Shown: positions 1-7,221, numbered from the stretch's first letter. The stretch: 34,263 bases of DNA from Clostridium sp. CAG:967 (GCA_000433095.1 HF991476.1:1-34263), one strand, 5' to 3'. Program-made: numbers and translations. The notes: generated from the letters alone by a model not told the origin.

Positions 1-50
1 ATTGTCAGATTAAAACGATTAGACCTGTAAAGTTTTTCTAATAAATTGAA

Positions 51-82
51 ATAACCCTTGTAACTCACAAGGGTTATTTTTT
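51..82 (+). terminator. Rho-independent terminator, probably bidirectional
   Basis: A 10-bp perfect stem (51-60 with 68-77, core AACCCTTG/CAAGGGTT) has a 7-nt loop and is followed by T77-T82. It would end a plus-strand gene lying left of the window. It also sits just past the stop of the minus-strand acetyltransferase, so it may serve both. Confidence 0.75.
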
Positions 83-1070
83 ACTTTTTAATAGGCAAAT
101 ATGATTGAGGATAGTTGTAATCTTCTTTAAATCCTAAATGCCTGTACATTTTTAATGCCTGGAAGTTATTGGTTTCTGTTGTAGTGTTAACTTCCGTAAT
201 AGGTTTTTCTCCTGTTTCAGCCCATTCAATAAGCTTTTCAACTGACTTTTTCAGCATGTGTTTTGAAAGACCTTTTCCCTGATGTTCTTTTTTAATAGAA
301 ACAATCGGAATATTTGCAATTCTGCCGCCCGTTAAATTCATGAAACAAAAACCTACGGGATTTCCTTTATAAATAAGCACTGTAGTTGCCTCGGGAAGGA
401 ATTCCGCATAAAGATTTTTTACGATTTTGGTAATTATATCATACGTACCGTCTTCTGTTTTAAATCTGGGATCAAAGAGGGCATCTGCGCTGTCTTCAAA
501 ACCTTCGTGAACAACTTCTATTGCATTTTTAAAATAAACATCACTCCAGCTTACGAGTTTGTAATCATCATCAAGGGGTGACAGTTCGGACATTTTCAAT
601 ATTTCTCTTGAATTTGTACCTGCCATCATAAACCTTAAAACCGCAATTCCTACAAACTTAAAACCGAAACGTGCGATTTCCCCGATAATATTTTTCTGAG
701 AACCTAGCATCGGGTAGCACACAATTTTTTCTGTTCTTTCTGCTTTTGTTAATTCCAAGAATTTTTTAATTAAATATACACTTCTCTCTGCAATATTTTC
801 CATTTTAAAAGAGTGTATAATATTTAATTCAACAGCCTCGGATATTGCTGTTGTATAAACAAGAAACGCAACAGGAATTGTGTTTTCATATAATACCAGA
901 CAGTCAATAAGTTTTTTGTCTACTGAATCTACAAAATCATCAAATCCTAATGGTTCAAGTTCAAATTTGTATTCTTCAACAGCCCTGTTTCTAAAATCGT
1001 TGTATACTGTTGCAAACCCTTTGTAATCGTCAGGTGTAAGCAATCTGGCTTCAAAGTTATTTTCGGTCAT
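81..1070 (-). CDS. GNAT-family N-acetyltransferase, two tandem domains
   Basis: This 329-residue protein has two halves, both shaped like GNAT folds. The C-terminal half (about residues 170-329) carries the acetyl-CoA pyrophosphate-binding signature HQGKGLS and the closing pattern NNFQALKMYRHLGFK typical of active GNATs. The N-terminal half (about 1-150) is more divergent and lacks a clear Q/RxxGxG/A loop, so it may be structural. The family moves an acetyl group from acetyl-CoA to an amine; the substrate cannot be told from sequence. The start has a good AAGGAA ribosome site. It follows ribBA on the same strand and could be read through from it, but nothing links it to riboflavin synthesis. 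Confidence 0.8.
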   Translation of the reverse strand: MTENNFEARLLTPDDYKGFATVYNDFRNRAVEEYKFELEPLGFDDFVDSVDKKLIDCLVLYENTIPVAFLVYTTAISEAVELNIIHSFKMENIAERSVYLIKKFLELTKAERTEKIVCYPMLGSQKNIIGEIARFGFKFVGIAVLRFMMAGTNSREILKMSELSPLDDDYKLVSWSDVYFKNAIEVVHEGFEDSADALFDPRFKTEDGTYDIITKIVKNLYAEFLPEATTVLIYKGNPVGFCFMNLTGGRIANIPIVSIKKEHQGKGLSKHMLKKSVEKLIEWAETGEKPITEVNTTTETNNFQALKMYRHLGFKEDYNYPQSYLPIKK

Positions 1071-1103
1071 AATCTTAATTCCTTGTTAAAATTAATTTAA
1101 AGG

Positions 1104-1122
1104 GCATCATATCATATGATGC
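1104..1122 (-). terminator. Hairpin at the ribBA stop codon, possible weak terminator
   Basis: GCATCATA and TATGATGC form an 8-bp stem with a 3-nt loop that holds the ribBA stop. The minus-strand tail (CCTTTAAATT) is poor in U, so full termination is doubtful; it may attenuate read-through into the acetyltransferase gene. Confidence 0.3.
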
Positions 1123-2315
1123 ATTTTTTCCTTTTTGGTTTCCATATATCTTTTGTTATATGAATTAATTTGCGGCTCTATTTTTACTATATCATGTACA
1201 GTCAGACCGTAACCATTCAAACCGATGATTTTTTTAGGGTTGTTTGTAATCAGGTTAAAGTTATTGAAGCCTAAATCAAGAATAATTTGAGCTCCCATAC
1301 CATAATCACGCAAATCAGCTTTAAAACCCAGTGATAAATTGGCTTCGACTGTATCCTGACCTATTTCCTGCAAATGGTAAGCTTTTATTTTGTTAACAAT
1401 ACCTATACCTCTGCCTTCATGACCTTTCATATAAATAACGGCGCCTTTTCCGTATTCGTTAATCATCTGCATTGCAGTGTGAAGCTGATAATTGCAGTCG
1501 CATTTCAGGCTTCCGAAAATATCTCCTGTCATGCATTCGCTGTGTACACGAATTAAAGGAATTCTGTCAGAGCCGTCATCTTTAACAAGTGCAACACCTT
1601 CCTGATTTGTTATCTTGTTAACGTAACCGTATATTTCAAATTCACCGAATTGTGTCGGTAAATGTGCTTCGGCTTCACGGGTTACAATTTTTTCTGATTT
1701 TAGACGGTAGGCAATTAATTCCGCAACAGAGATAAATTTAATTCCATGTTCTTTAGCAAATTCATAAAGTTCGTCACGTTTTGCCATATGACCGTCTTTG
1801 CCCATAATTTCGCACATGGGACCAGCAGGAATATGCCCGCAAAGTCTTGCTAAATCAACAACAGCTTCTGTATGTCCGGTTCTTGTTAAAACACCGCCTT
1901 TTCTTGCAACGCAGGGGAAAAGGTGTCCCGGACGGCGTAAATCTGACGGCTGTGCATCAGGAGCAAGGCAAACTTCTATTGTTTTTGCCCTGTCGAATGC
2001 AGAAATTCCTGTTGTAACACCGTATTTTTCGGCAGCATCAATACTAACGGTAAAAGCTGTTTTCATACTCTCGGTGTTTTGTTCAACCATTTGCGGAAGT
2101 TCCATTTTCTCTGCAATTTCTGATGAAACAGCAAGGCAGATTAAACCTTTTGCTTTTTCTGCCATAAATTTTATGATTTCGGGTGTAACCATTTGACCTG
2201 AACAGATCAGGTCTCCTTCATTTTCCCTGTCCTCATCATCGGCAACGATAATCATTTTACCGTTTTTAAAGTCTTCTAAAGCATCTTCGATTTTATCAAA
2301 TTTAAAATTATCCAT
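1107..2315 (-). CDS. ribBA: Bifunctional DHBP synthase / GTP cyclohydrolase II
   Basis: This 402-residue protein makes both precursors of riboflavin: 3,4-dihydroxy-2-butanone 4-phosphate from ribulose 5-phosphate (N-terminal half) and the pyrimidine from GTP (C-terminal half). The DHBP synthase metal and substrate motif DDEDRENEGD is at residues 26-35, and the RTGHTEA histidine motif follows. The C-terminal half has the GTP cyclohydrolase II zinc cysteines in SECMTGD...LKCDC and the GRGIGI loop. Length is normal for a full RibBA. Its ATG overlaps the ribE stop as TAATG, which implies translational coupling. No FMN riboswitch is evident upstream of the pair. Confidence 0.96.
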   Translation of the reverse strand: MDNFKFDKIEDALEDFKNGKMIIVADDEDRENEGDLICSGQMVTPEIIKFMAEKAKGLICLAVSSEIAEKMELPQMVEQNTESMKTAFTVSIDAAEKYGVTTGISAFDRAKTIEVCLAPDAQPSDLRRPGHLFPCVARKGGVLTRTGHTEAVVDLARLCGHIPAGPMCEIMGKDGHMAKRDELYEFAKEHGIKFISVAELIAYRLKSEKIVTREAEAHLPTQFGEFEIYGYVNKITNQEGVALVKDDGSDRIPLIRVHSECMTGDIFGSLKCDCNYQLHTAMQMINEYGKGAVIYMKGHEGRGIGIVNKIKAYHLQEIGQDTVEANLSLGFKADLRDYGMGAQIILDLGFNNFNLITNNPKKIIGLNGYGLTVHDIVKIEPQINSYNKRYMETKKEKMHHMI

Positions 2316-2902
2316 TATATAAATCCATTCTCTTTCAAAAAGTCTTCTGTAATATTATTATTCTGCGTTGATAAAAATTTTTCAACATACCTTCCCAAAA
2401 TATCTGTTTCTATATTAACACTGTCACCGAAGCGTAAATTTTTGAGGTTGGTATTTTCAAGTGTATGAGGTATTACTGCAACGCCGAATACATTCCCGTC
2501 AAGCTTTGAAACAGTCAGACTAACCCCGTTAACGGTAATAGAGCCCTTATAAACAATATATCTGCTGTCTTTAACTTCAAATTCCATGTTCCCAAGATAT
2601 TTGCCGATGCTGTCAACGTGTCCCTGAACAATATGTCCGCCCATTCTGGTTTGAGGTGTAAGTGCCCGTTCGAGGTTTACTTTTTCGCCTGATTTAAAAC
2701 CTTTGGTAATTTTTAAGGTTTCTGAACTCACGTTTGCGGTAAAAGTGTTAGAAGTCATTGAAACAACGGTCTGACAGCATCCGTCAATTGCAATACTGTC
2801 GCCTGTCAGAGTATTTTTCAAAACTTTGGAGCATTCGACAACAAGCTTAGTTCCGTCAAAACTTTTTATTAATCCTATTTCTTCTACAATCCCTGTGAAC
2901 AT
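2315..2902 (-). CDS. ribE: Riboflavin synthase, alpha subunit
   Basis: This 195-residue protein dismutates two 6,7-dimethyl-8-ribityllumazines to riboflavin. It shows the family N-terminus MFTGIVEEIG and the two-fold repeated lumazine-binding barrel: first repeat about residues 1-90, second about 95-185, with GGHIVQGHVDSIG at the junction and VNGVSLTV in the second. It is the first gene of a minus-strand ribE-ribBA pair; ribD and ribH are not in the window. The 75 nt between it and the divergent reverse transcriptase must hold the promoters of both. Confidence 0.95.
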   Translation of the reverse strand: MFTGIVEEIGLIKSFDGTKLVVECSKVLKNTLTGDSIAIDGCCQTVVSMTSNTFTANVSSETLKITKGFKSGEKVNLERALTPQTRMGGHIVQGHVDSIGKYLGNMEFEVKDSRYIVYKGSITVNGVSLTVSKLDGNVFGVAVIPHTLENTNLKNLRFGDSVNIETDILGRYVEKFLSTQNNNITEDFLKENGFI

Positions 2903-2939
2903 AGTTTTTAATTTATCATGAAAATAGCTTTTCGTCTAA

Positions 2940-2969
2940 TTGCATAATAATTTTTAGGATTTCTATAAT
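2940..2969 (+). promoter_or_regulatory. Probable promoter of the DGR reverse transcriptase
   Basis: TTGCAT (2940-2945) and TATAAT (2964-2969) are 18 nt apart. The -10 box ends only 8 nt before the ATG at 2978, and no ribosome site is visible, which suggests a leaderless or very short-leader mRNA. Confidence 0.5.
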
Positions 2970-2977
2970 AGCATATT

Positions 2978-4135
2978 ATGGGATTAACATTTGAAAAGGT
3001 TTTTCAGGCTTATATCGATTGCAGGAAGCATAAGAGAAACACTATTAACGCATTGATGTTTGAGTATAATCTTGAACAAAATCTTTTGAAATTATACGAA
3101 GATTTGGCAAGCGGTGAATATAAAATAGGGCAGAGTATATGTTTTATTGTGCTTTATCCCAAACCCAGAGAGGTCTGGGCAGCAGATTTCAGGGACAGAA
3201 TTGTTCATCACCTGATTTATAACGAGATAAAAGACAGGTTTTATAAAAGGTTTATTAAAGACACTTACAGCTGTATTCCGGACAGAGGAACCACAAATGC
3301 CGTTAAATCCGTAAGAAGTCAGGCTGCATCGGTAACAAATAATTATACGGAGACCGCTTACTTTTTAAAAGCTGATTTAAAAAATTTCTTTGTAAGCATT
3401 GATAAAAATATTTTATATGATGAAATCCAAAAGTTTGTGAATGAAGAATGGGTGCTTAAACTTATAAAGCAAGTAATTTTTCATAACCCTAAAACCGATG
3501 TCTGCATAAAATCCCCGACTTATAAGTTCCGCTATCTCCCAAAATATAAAAGTCTCTGGTACACGCCCTCAGACAAAGGTTTGCCGATAGGTAATCTTAC
3601 AAGCCAGTTTTTCAGCAATGTTTATTTGAATGTTCTTGATCAATATGTCAAACATCATTTAAAATGTAAATACTACTGCAGGTATGTTGATGATTTTGTG
3701 ATTATGCATAAAAGCCCTCAATATTTGAATGAAATTCATAAAGAATTAACCGGATTTTTAAAAGAAAGGCTTAATCTGGAGCTTCATCAGCATAAAAAGT
3801 TAATAAATAAAGTTGATAAAGGCATAGATTTTGTAGGATTTGTTGTAAAACCATACAGAATAAATTTAAGACAAAAAACAATTAAAAGAATTTTCAAGTT
3901 GGTAAGAGAACAAAAGTTAAATGAACAATGGTTTTATGAGGATGAACTTGAAAGTTTCACTTCTACAATAAACAGTTATCTGGGGATGCTGAGAAACACA
4001 AACGGCTATAAGTTAAGAAAAGAAATCTGTCTTCAATGCATAAACTTATTTGTGAATTGCGATGAAGATTTTACTAAGTTAACAGTTGCTTTGCACAGTC
4101 ATATAAAAACAATGCAAAATCATCATCTTCATTAA
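2978..4135 (+). CDS. DGR-type reverse transcriptase
   Basis: This 385-residue reverse transcriptase copies the TR RNA into adenine-mutagenised cDNA. Visible RT motifs are the motif A aspartate D133 (KADLKNFF), GNLTSQ at 205-210 and the catalytic YVDD at 236-239. The S-Q in motif 4, where group II intron and retron enzymes usually have Q-G, marks the DGR clade, as does the N-terminus with DCRKHKRNT and REVWAADFRDRIVHH. There is no HNH or intron maturase domain. Unlike the common order (target, avd, TR, RT), it lies upstream of the target. Its last 62 nt overlap the 3' end of the convergent XRE gene, so transcripts of the two can be antisense to each other. Confidence 0.95.
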   Translation: MGLTFEKVFQAYIDCRKHKRNTINALMFEYNLEQNLLKLYEDLASGEYKIGQSICFIVLYPKPREVWAADFRDRIVHHLIYNEIKDRFYKRFIKDTYSCIPDRGTTNAVKSVRSQAASVTNNYTETAYFLKADLKNFFVSIDKNILYDEIQKFVNEEWVLKLIKQVIFHNPKTDVCIKSPTYKFRYLPKYKSLWYTPSDKGLPIGNLTSQFFSNVYLNVLDQYVKHHLKCKYYCRYVDDFVIMHKSPQYLNEIHKELTGFLKERLNLELHQHKKLINKVDKGIDFVGFVVKPYRINLRQKTIKRIFKLVREQKLNEQWFYEDELESFTSTINSYLGMLRNTNGYKLRKEICLQCINLFVNCDEDFTKLTVALHSHIKTMQNHHLH

Positions 4136-4391
4136 TTTTGTTAATTAAGATATTTTTAATTTCTACAGTAGTTTTTTCAATTGGGAACAAAAATAATTTA
4201 TAAGGTTCAATTTCAAGCACCTCACAAATAGCATCAAGTGTTTCGGGGGTTGGATAATTTTTACCGTTTTCAATAAAACTTACACTTCTGGGGCTAATGC
4301 CTATTCGTTCTGCAAAATACTCTTGGGTGATACCTTTTTCGTTGCGAAGTAATTTAATTTTTGCTCCTAAGAGTTTTTTAATTTGATACAT
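4074..4391 (-). CDS. XRE-family regulator, likely repressor of the DGR target gene
   Basis: This 105-residue protein has an N-terminal helix-turn-helix of the XRE/Cro type (about residues 8-62, with LLRNEKGITQEYFAERIGIS and FIENGKNYPTPETL) and a short helical tail that may dimerise. It is divergent from the DGR target gene, and the intergenic region holds a 14-bp inverted repeat across the target's -35 box. The simplest reading is repression of the target, plus autoregulation. A plausible minus-strand promoter is TTAAGT-N17-GATAAT, with AGGTG before the ATG. It resembles the XRE proteins at 11830 and 29750 in size and layout. The DNA target is inferred from position only. Confidence 0.85.
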   Translation of the reverse strand: MYQIKKLLGAKIKLLRNEKGITQEYFAERIGISPRSVSFIENGKNYPTPETLDAICEVLEIEPYKLFLFPIEKTTVEIKNILINKINEDDDFALFLYDCAKQLLT

Positions 4392-4442
4392 ATTTCACCT
4401 GAGTAATTATTATCCTTAATACGGTCATAAAACTTAATGAGC

Positions 4443-4478
4443 TATTAGATAATATTCACTTGACAATATTATCTAATA
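4443..4478. promoter_or_regulatory. 14-bp inverted-repeat operator over the DGR target promoter
   Basis: TATTAGATAATATT (4443-4456) and its exact complement AATATTATCTAATA (4465-4478) are separated by 8 nt. The dyad centre falls on the -35 box of the target promoter (4460-4465). Placement between a divergent XRE gene and its presumed target is what a repressor operator would show. Confidence 0.75.
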
Positions 4479-4489
4479 AGTAGTATAAT
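4460..4489 (+). promoter_or_regulatory. Consensus sigma-70 promoter of the DGR target gene
   Basis: TTGACA (4460-4465) and TATAAT (4484-4489), both perfect consensus, are 18 nt apart. The first transcribed base should lie near 4496, leaving a leader of about 35 nt with AAAGGAAAAGGG before the ATG at 4532. Such a strong promoter under a dyad operator suggests on/off control. Confidence 0.85.
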
Positions 4490-4531
4490 TTAACCACATG
4501 GCTAATGTATTAAAAAGGAAAAGGGTAATTT

Positions 4532-5440
4532 ATGAAAGAGAAAAATTTTGAACGTAAAAAAGGTTTTACCTTGGCGGAAGTATTAATCACCATTGGTATT
4601 ATCGGTGTAGTAGCCGCCATGACGTTACCTACCGTAATCAATGAAACAAGGGATAAGGAATACGCAGCAGCCCGTAAAAAGGCTTTAGCAACTATTGGTG
4701 AAGCCGTGCGATTAATTACAATACAGGGTGACATAAGATATGCAGAAAATGCAGGTGACTTCGTTGAAAACTATTTGAAAAAACAGCTTCAGATAGTTAA
4801 AACCTGTTCAAACTCTAATTTACGAGATTGCGGTATCGAAACCGAGCCCAATAAAATGGTGTCACTTGCCGAAAAGAAAATGACAATGCCAACCACAATA
4901 AATGACCTTGCACCAGGCATGTCAAACGGACTTGCAACTGATCCTGCCTCAACAAGTTACGGTTTCGTAATGTCCAACGGTTATTCTGTGAACTTATTCT
5001 ATAATCCTTCGTGCTTAAGTGACAATAAAGATGCAAATCACTGGGGTCAGGACAGAGTATGCGTAAATGCTATATATGATATGAACGGTCTGGGTCAGCC
5101 TAATGAAGTAGGGAAGGATATAGGTTTTGTAACAATTTTATATCCGGATGTTCGCACTATTGCTGTAGCTCCGGATGTACATAAACAGAATGCAGCATCT
5201 GCAAACTTTGACAATGCAGGCGCAAGTTGTACAAACCAAAATAAAGAATATACACTTCCTAACCGTGACGAACTTTTAGCTATGTATTATAACGCTAATC
5301 TTTTAGGAATTACGTCAGGCTACTATTGGTCTGCCTCTCAGGCTTCCGCAGAGTTGGGTTGGCTCCAGAATTTCGCCAATGGCGCCCGTTTCAGGCTCGC
5401 TAAGTCCACTGGGGCCAATGTCCGCTGTGTCAGGAGATAA
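4532..5440 (+). CDS. DGR variable protein: type IV prepilin-like N-terminus with C-type-lectin-like variable tail
   Basis: This 302-residue protein has three parts. Residues 1-40 are a class III prepilin signal: basic leader, KKG then FTLAEVL, cleavage expected after G11, mature Glu5 at E16, then a hydrophobic helix. The middle carries YDMNGLGQPNEVGKD, close to motifs in the neighbouring prepilins (for example VDINGPQKPNIYGKD in the one at 16612). The C-terminus from about 230 (LPNRDELLAMYY, YYWSAS, then VRCVRR) resembles the formylglycine-generating-enzyme/C-type-lectin fold of DGR targets, with the VR covering the last 42 or so residues. Compared with TR-encoded Asn, residues 264, 278, 282, 285, 287, 289, 293 and 295 are Y, L, A, A, F, L, T and A. 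It probably displays a variable binding surface on a pilus or pseudopilus. The ligand is unknown. Confidence 0.92.
   Translation: MKEKNFERKKGFTLAEVLITIGIIGVVAAMTLPTVINETRDKEYAAARKKALATIGEAVRLITIQGDIRYAENAGDFVENYLKKQLQIVKTCSNSNLRDCGIETEPNKMVSLAEKKMTMPTTINDLAPGMSNGLATDPASTSYGFVMSNGYSVNLFYNPSCLSDNKDANHWGQDRVCVNAIYDMNGLGQPNEVGKDIGFVTILYPDVRTIAVAPDVHKQNAASANFDNAGASCTNQNKEYTLPNRDELLAMYYNANLLGITSGYYWSASQASAELGWLQNFANGARFRLAKSTGANVRCVRR
5312..5434 (+). repeat. DGR variable repeat (VR)
   Basis: This 123-nt segment at the 3' end of the target gene matches TR 6118-6240 at a constant offset of 806 nt without gaps. The 14 mismatches are all at TR adenines (VR positions 5321, 5363, 5364, 5375, 5376, 5384, 5385, 5390, 5391, 5396, 5397, 5409, 5414, 5415). 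The 90 non-adenine TR positions are all conserved. The invariant end GTCCGCTGTGTCAGG probably acts as the initiation-of-mutagenic-homing site. Confidence 0.97.
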
Positions 5441-5530
5441 GTTATTCAATTATTTAGTTATTTAACGCAAATATTTCTGCGCAGTAAAAACCCTCCTTAA
5501 ATTAACTAATATCAATCATTTACAACATTT

Positions 5531-5559
5531 ATTATACCATAAAACCTTATACAATGCAA
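5531..5559 (-). promoter_or_regulatory. Possible antisense promoter facing the VR
   Basis: On the minus strand, TTGCAT (complement of 5554-5559) and a perfect TATAAT (complement of 5531-5536) are 17 nt apart. A transcript would run into the 3' end of the variable gene. The -35 match is only partial and AT-rich chance matches are common. Confidence 0.25.
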
Positions 5560-5617
5560 GTTTTGGGTAATAAATACTACATGAAACTTTACAAATAAAG
5601 GATTATAGGAGAATAAT

Positions 5618-5992
5618 ATGGCACAATACCAGCATCTGCCTATTTATAAAACAGCATATGACTTGCTTGTGGAATTGATGAACACGACAAAAGATTTTCC
5701 GAGAGATTTTAAATTTTCATTGGGTGAAAAAATTCAAAATCATGTAATAGAATTACTTGTTTTGATATATAAAGCAAACAGCACCAAAGATAAAAAAGAT
5801 TTTATTTGTGAAATTATAAATCAAGTTCAATTTTTGGATTTGTTTTTGCGGATTTCTTTTGATTTGAAAATAATTCCGCAGGCAAGGTATTGTGCTTTAA
5901 TCGAAAAAACATACTCGATTGCCAAACAAGCTCAAGGGTGGTTGAAATCATCCTTTGAAATTGAGCCGGAGCCTGCTTATGCCAAGGTGTAA
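5618..5992 (+). CDS. avd: DGR accessory variability determinant (Avd), four-helix-bundle protein
   Basis: This 124-residue, nearly all-helical protein sits between the variable gene and the TR, as Avd usually does. It shows the family pattern: LPIYKTAYDLL at residues 7-17, then FPRDFKFSLGEKIQ and three further amphipathic helices. Avd proteins form a basic pentameric barrel that binds the reverse transcriptase and TR RNA and is required for cDNA synthesis. AGGAGA (5607-5612) is well placed for the ATG. It may be cotranscribed with the variable gene or have its own promoter in the 177-nt gap; no hairpin terminator was seen in that gap. Confidence 0.92.
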   Translation: MAQYQHLPIYKTAYDLLVELMNTTKDFPRDFKFSLGEKIQNHVIELLVLIYKANSTKDKKDFICEIINQVQFLDLFLRISFDLKIIPQARYCALIEKTYSIAKQAQGWLKSSFEIEPEPAYAKV

Positions 5993-6117
5993 CAGGGTGT
6001 GCTCAAATTTATCTCGTCAGCGGTGGTTGTTAAAATGCTTCAACCAAAGTTTTGCAGTTATGCAGAAGTCATTTGTTTTGAAAGATTCGGGATAAATGAT
6101 TGTTAATCCGCTGTTCC

Positions 6118-6240
6118 ACGTCAGGCAACTATTGGTCTGCCTCTCAGGCTTCCGCAGAGTTGGGTTGGAACCAGAATTTCAACAATGGCAACCGTAACAG
6201 GAACGCTAAGTCCAATGGGAACAATGTCCGCTGTGTCAGG
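6118..6240 (+). repeat. DGR template repeat (TR)
   Basis: This 123-nt template contains 33 adenines, many of them in AAC codons aligned with the VR frame, which let A-mutagenesis reach many amino acids without making stops. Fourteen of the adenines differ in the VR. Homology continues 6 nt past the end, but T6241 matches A5435 in the VR, a non-adenine difference that marks the homing boundary. Read in frame, the TR would stop one codon earlier than the VR. Confidence 0.97.
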
Positions 6241-6249
6241 TGATAAATT

Positions 6250-6275
6250 AAAAAAAGGGTTTATGCCCTTTTTTT
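6250..6275 (+). terminator. Rho-independent terminator after the TR
   Basis: A7-GGG (6250-6259) pairs with CCC-T7 (6266-6275) over a 6-nt loop. It closes the DGR transcript and separates it from tpiA. Confidence 0.9.
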
Positions 6276-6289
6276 GTTGTATGGTGCGA

Positions 6290-6317
6290 TTGCAATAAAA
6301 TATTTTCACCCTATAAT
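6290..6317 (+). promoter_or_regulatory. Probable tpiA promoter
   Basis: TTGCAA (6290-6295) and TATAAT (6312-6317) are 16 nt apart, followed by AAGGAG just before the tpiA ATG. Confidence 0.6.
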
Positions 6318-6351
6318 ATTTATGTAAACGTACTTTAAAAAGGAGAGAATT

Positions 6352-7152
6352 ATGTCAAGAAAACCTATTATTGCAGGAAACTGGAAAATGAACTTACTTC
6401 AATCAGAAGCTAAAGAAGTTTTTGAAGGTGTTAAAAATTTTGTAAAAGATTATACTGCACAAGAATTACCTACAATCGTAATTGCACCCGTATTCACATC
6501 AATTGCAGCTGTTGAATCTGTAAAATGCGACTGCGGCTGCGGCGGTAAAAAAATTGCTATTGCAGGGCAAAACTGCCACTGGGAAAAATCAGGTGCTTAT
6601 ACAGGCGAGATTTCTGTTGAAATGTTAGCTGATGCAGGATGTGATTATGTAATCATCGGTCACTCTGAAAGAAGACAATACTTCGGCGAAACTGATGAAA
6701 TGATTAACAAAAAAGCTAAAGCAATTTTAGCCGGCGGACTAATTCCTATCATCTGCTGCGGTGAAACTCTTGAACAAAGAGAAGCAGGTGTTACTGACAG
6801 CTGGATTGCAGGTCAAATTAAAGCTGCTTTGGAAGGAATTTCAAAAGAAGATGTTGCTAAATCAGTAATTGCTTACGAACCTATCTGGGCTATCGGAACA
6901 GGTAAAACTTGTGATTCTGATGAAGCAAATAGAGTAATCGCTATGATTAGAGGAGTTGTTAAAGAAGTTGCAGGCGCTGAAGCTGCTGATGCAATCAGAA
7001 TTCTTTACGGCGGTTCCGTTAAACCTTCAACAATTGAAGAACAAATGTCAAAATCTGACATAGACGGAGCTTTAATCGGCGGTGCTTCATTGAAAGCTGA
7101 CAGCTTAAATGAAATTATTGCTAACACAATGAAAGTAGCTGTAGCTAAATAA
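6352..7152 (+). CDS. tpiA: Triosephosphate isomerase
   Basis: This 266-residue TIM-barrel enzyme interconverts dihydroxyacetone phosphate and glyceraldehyde 3-phosphate in glycolysis. All catalytic elements are present: N10 and K12 in GNWKMN, H104 in IIGHSERR, E176 in AYEPIWAIGTG (the E plus the flexible loop), and the phosphate-binding YGGSVKP near the end. A small cysteine-rich insert (CDCGCGGKK) before QNCHWEKSGAYTGE makes it slightly longer than the usual 250 or so residues. It has its own promoter and terminator, so it is monocistronic between the DGR and the yceD-fab cluster. Confidence 0.97.
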   Translation: MSRKPIIAGNWKMNLLQSEAKEVFEGVKNFVKDYTAQELPTIVIAPVFTSIAAVESVKCDCGCGGKKIAIAGQNCHWEKSGAYTGEISVEMLADAGCDYVIIGHSERRQYFGETDEMINKKAKAILAGGLIPIICCGETLEQREAGVTDSWIAGQIKAALEGISKEDVAKSVIAYEPIWAIGTGKTCDSDEANRVIAMIRGVVKEVAGAEAADAIRILYGGSVKPSTIEEQMSKSDIDGALIGGASLKADSLNEIIANTMKVAVAK

Positions 7153-7173
7153 GTAAATATTTTTTAATATTTT

Positions 7174-7204
7174 AAAAAGACAGGATGAATAATCCTGTCT
7201 TTTT
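7174..7204 (+). terminator. tpiA terminator
   Basis: A 13-bp perfect stem (7174-7186 with 7192-7204, core GACAGGAT/ATCCTGTC) with a 5-nt loop ends in TTTTT. Confidence 0.92.
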
Positions 7205-7221
7205 ATATAATTTTTTTGAAA

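Larger units (their letters stand above)
5993..6275 (+). ncRNA. TR-containing RNA, 5' spacer through terminator
   Basis: The stretch from the end of avd to the terminator has no credible reading frame and holds the TR (6118-6240). The 125-nt spacer before it can fold in part: TGGTTG (6024-6029) pairs with CAACCA (6041-6046). The terminator at 6250-6275 would set the 3' end of the RNA template. The 5' end is not visible; the RNA may be processed from an avd transcript. This and the tpiA promoter account for the 359 nt between avd and tpiA. Confidence 0.7.

Noticed and set aside
2978..4135. Group II intron or retron reverse transcriptase
   Set aside because: There is no intron RNA domain, maturase or HNH region and no msr/msd-like structure. 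The S-Q motif 4, Avd and TR/VR identify a DGR.
5461..5485. Terminator after the variable gene (CGCA...TGCG)
   Set aside because: The stem is only about 4 bp with no U tract; read-through from the variable gene to avd remains possible.
6121..6309. Minus-strand 62-codon frame across the TR and terminator
   Set aside because: It reads through the TR and the terminator hairpin in antisense, has no ribosome site and no recognisable features; a chance frame.
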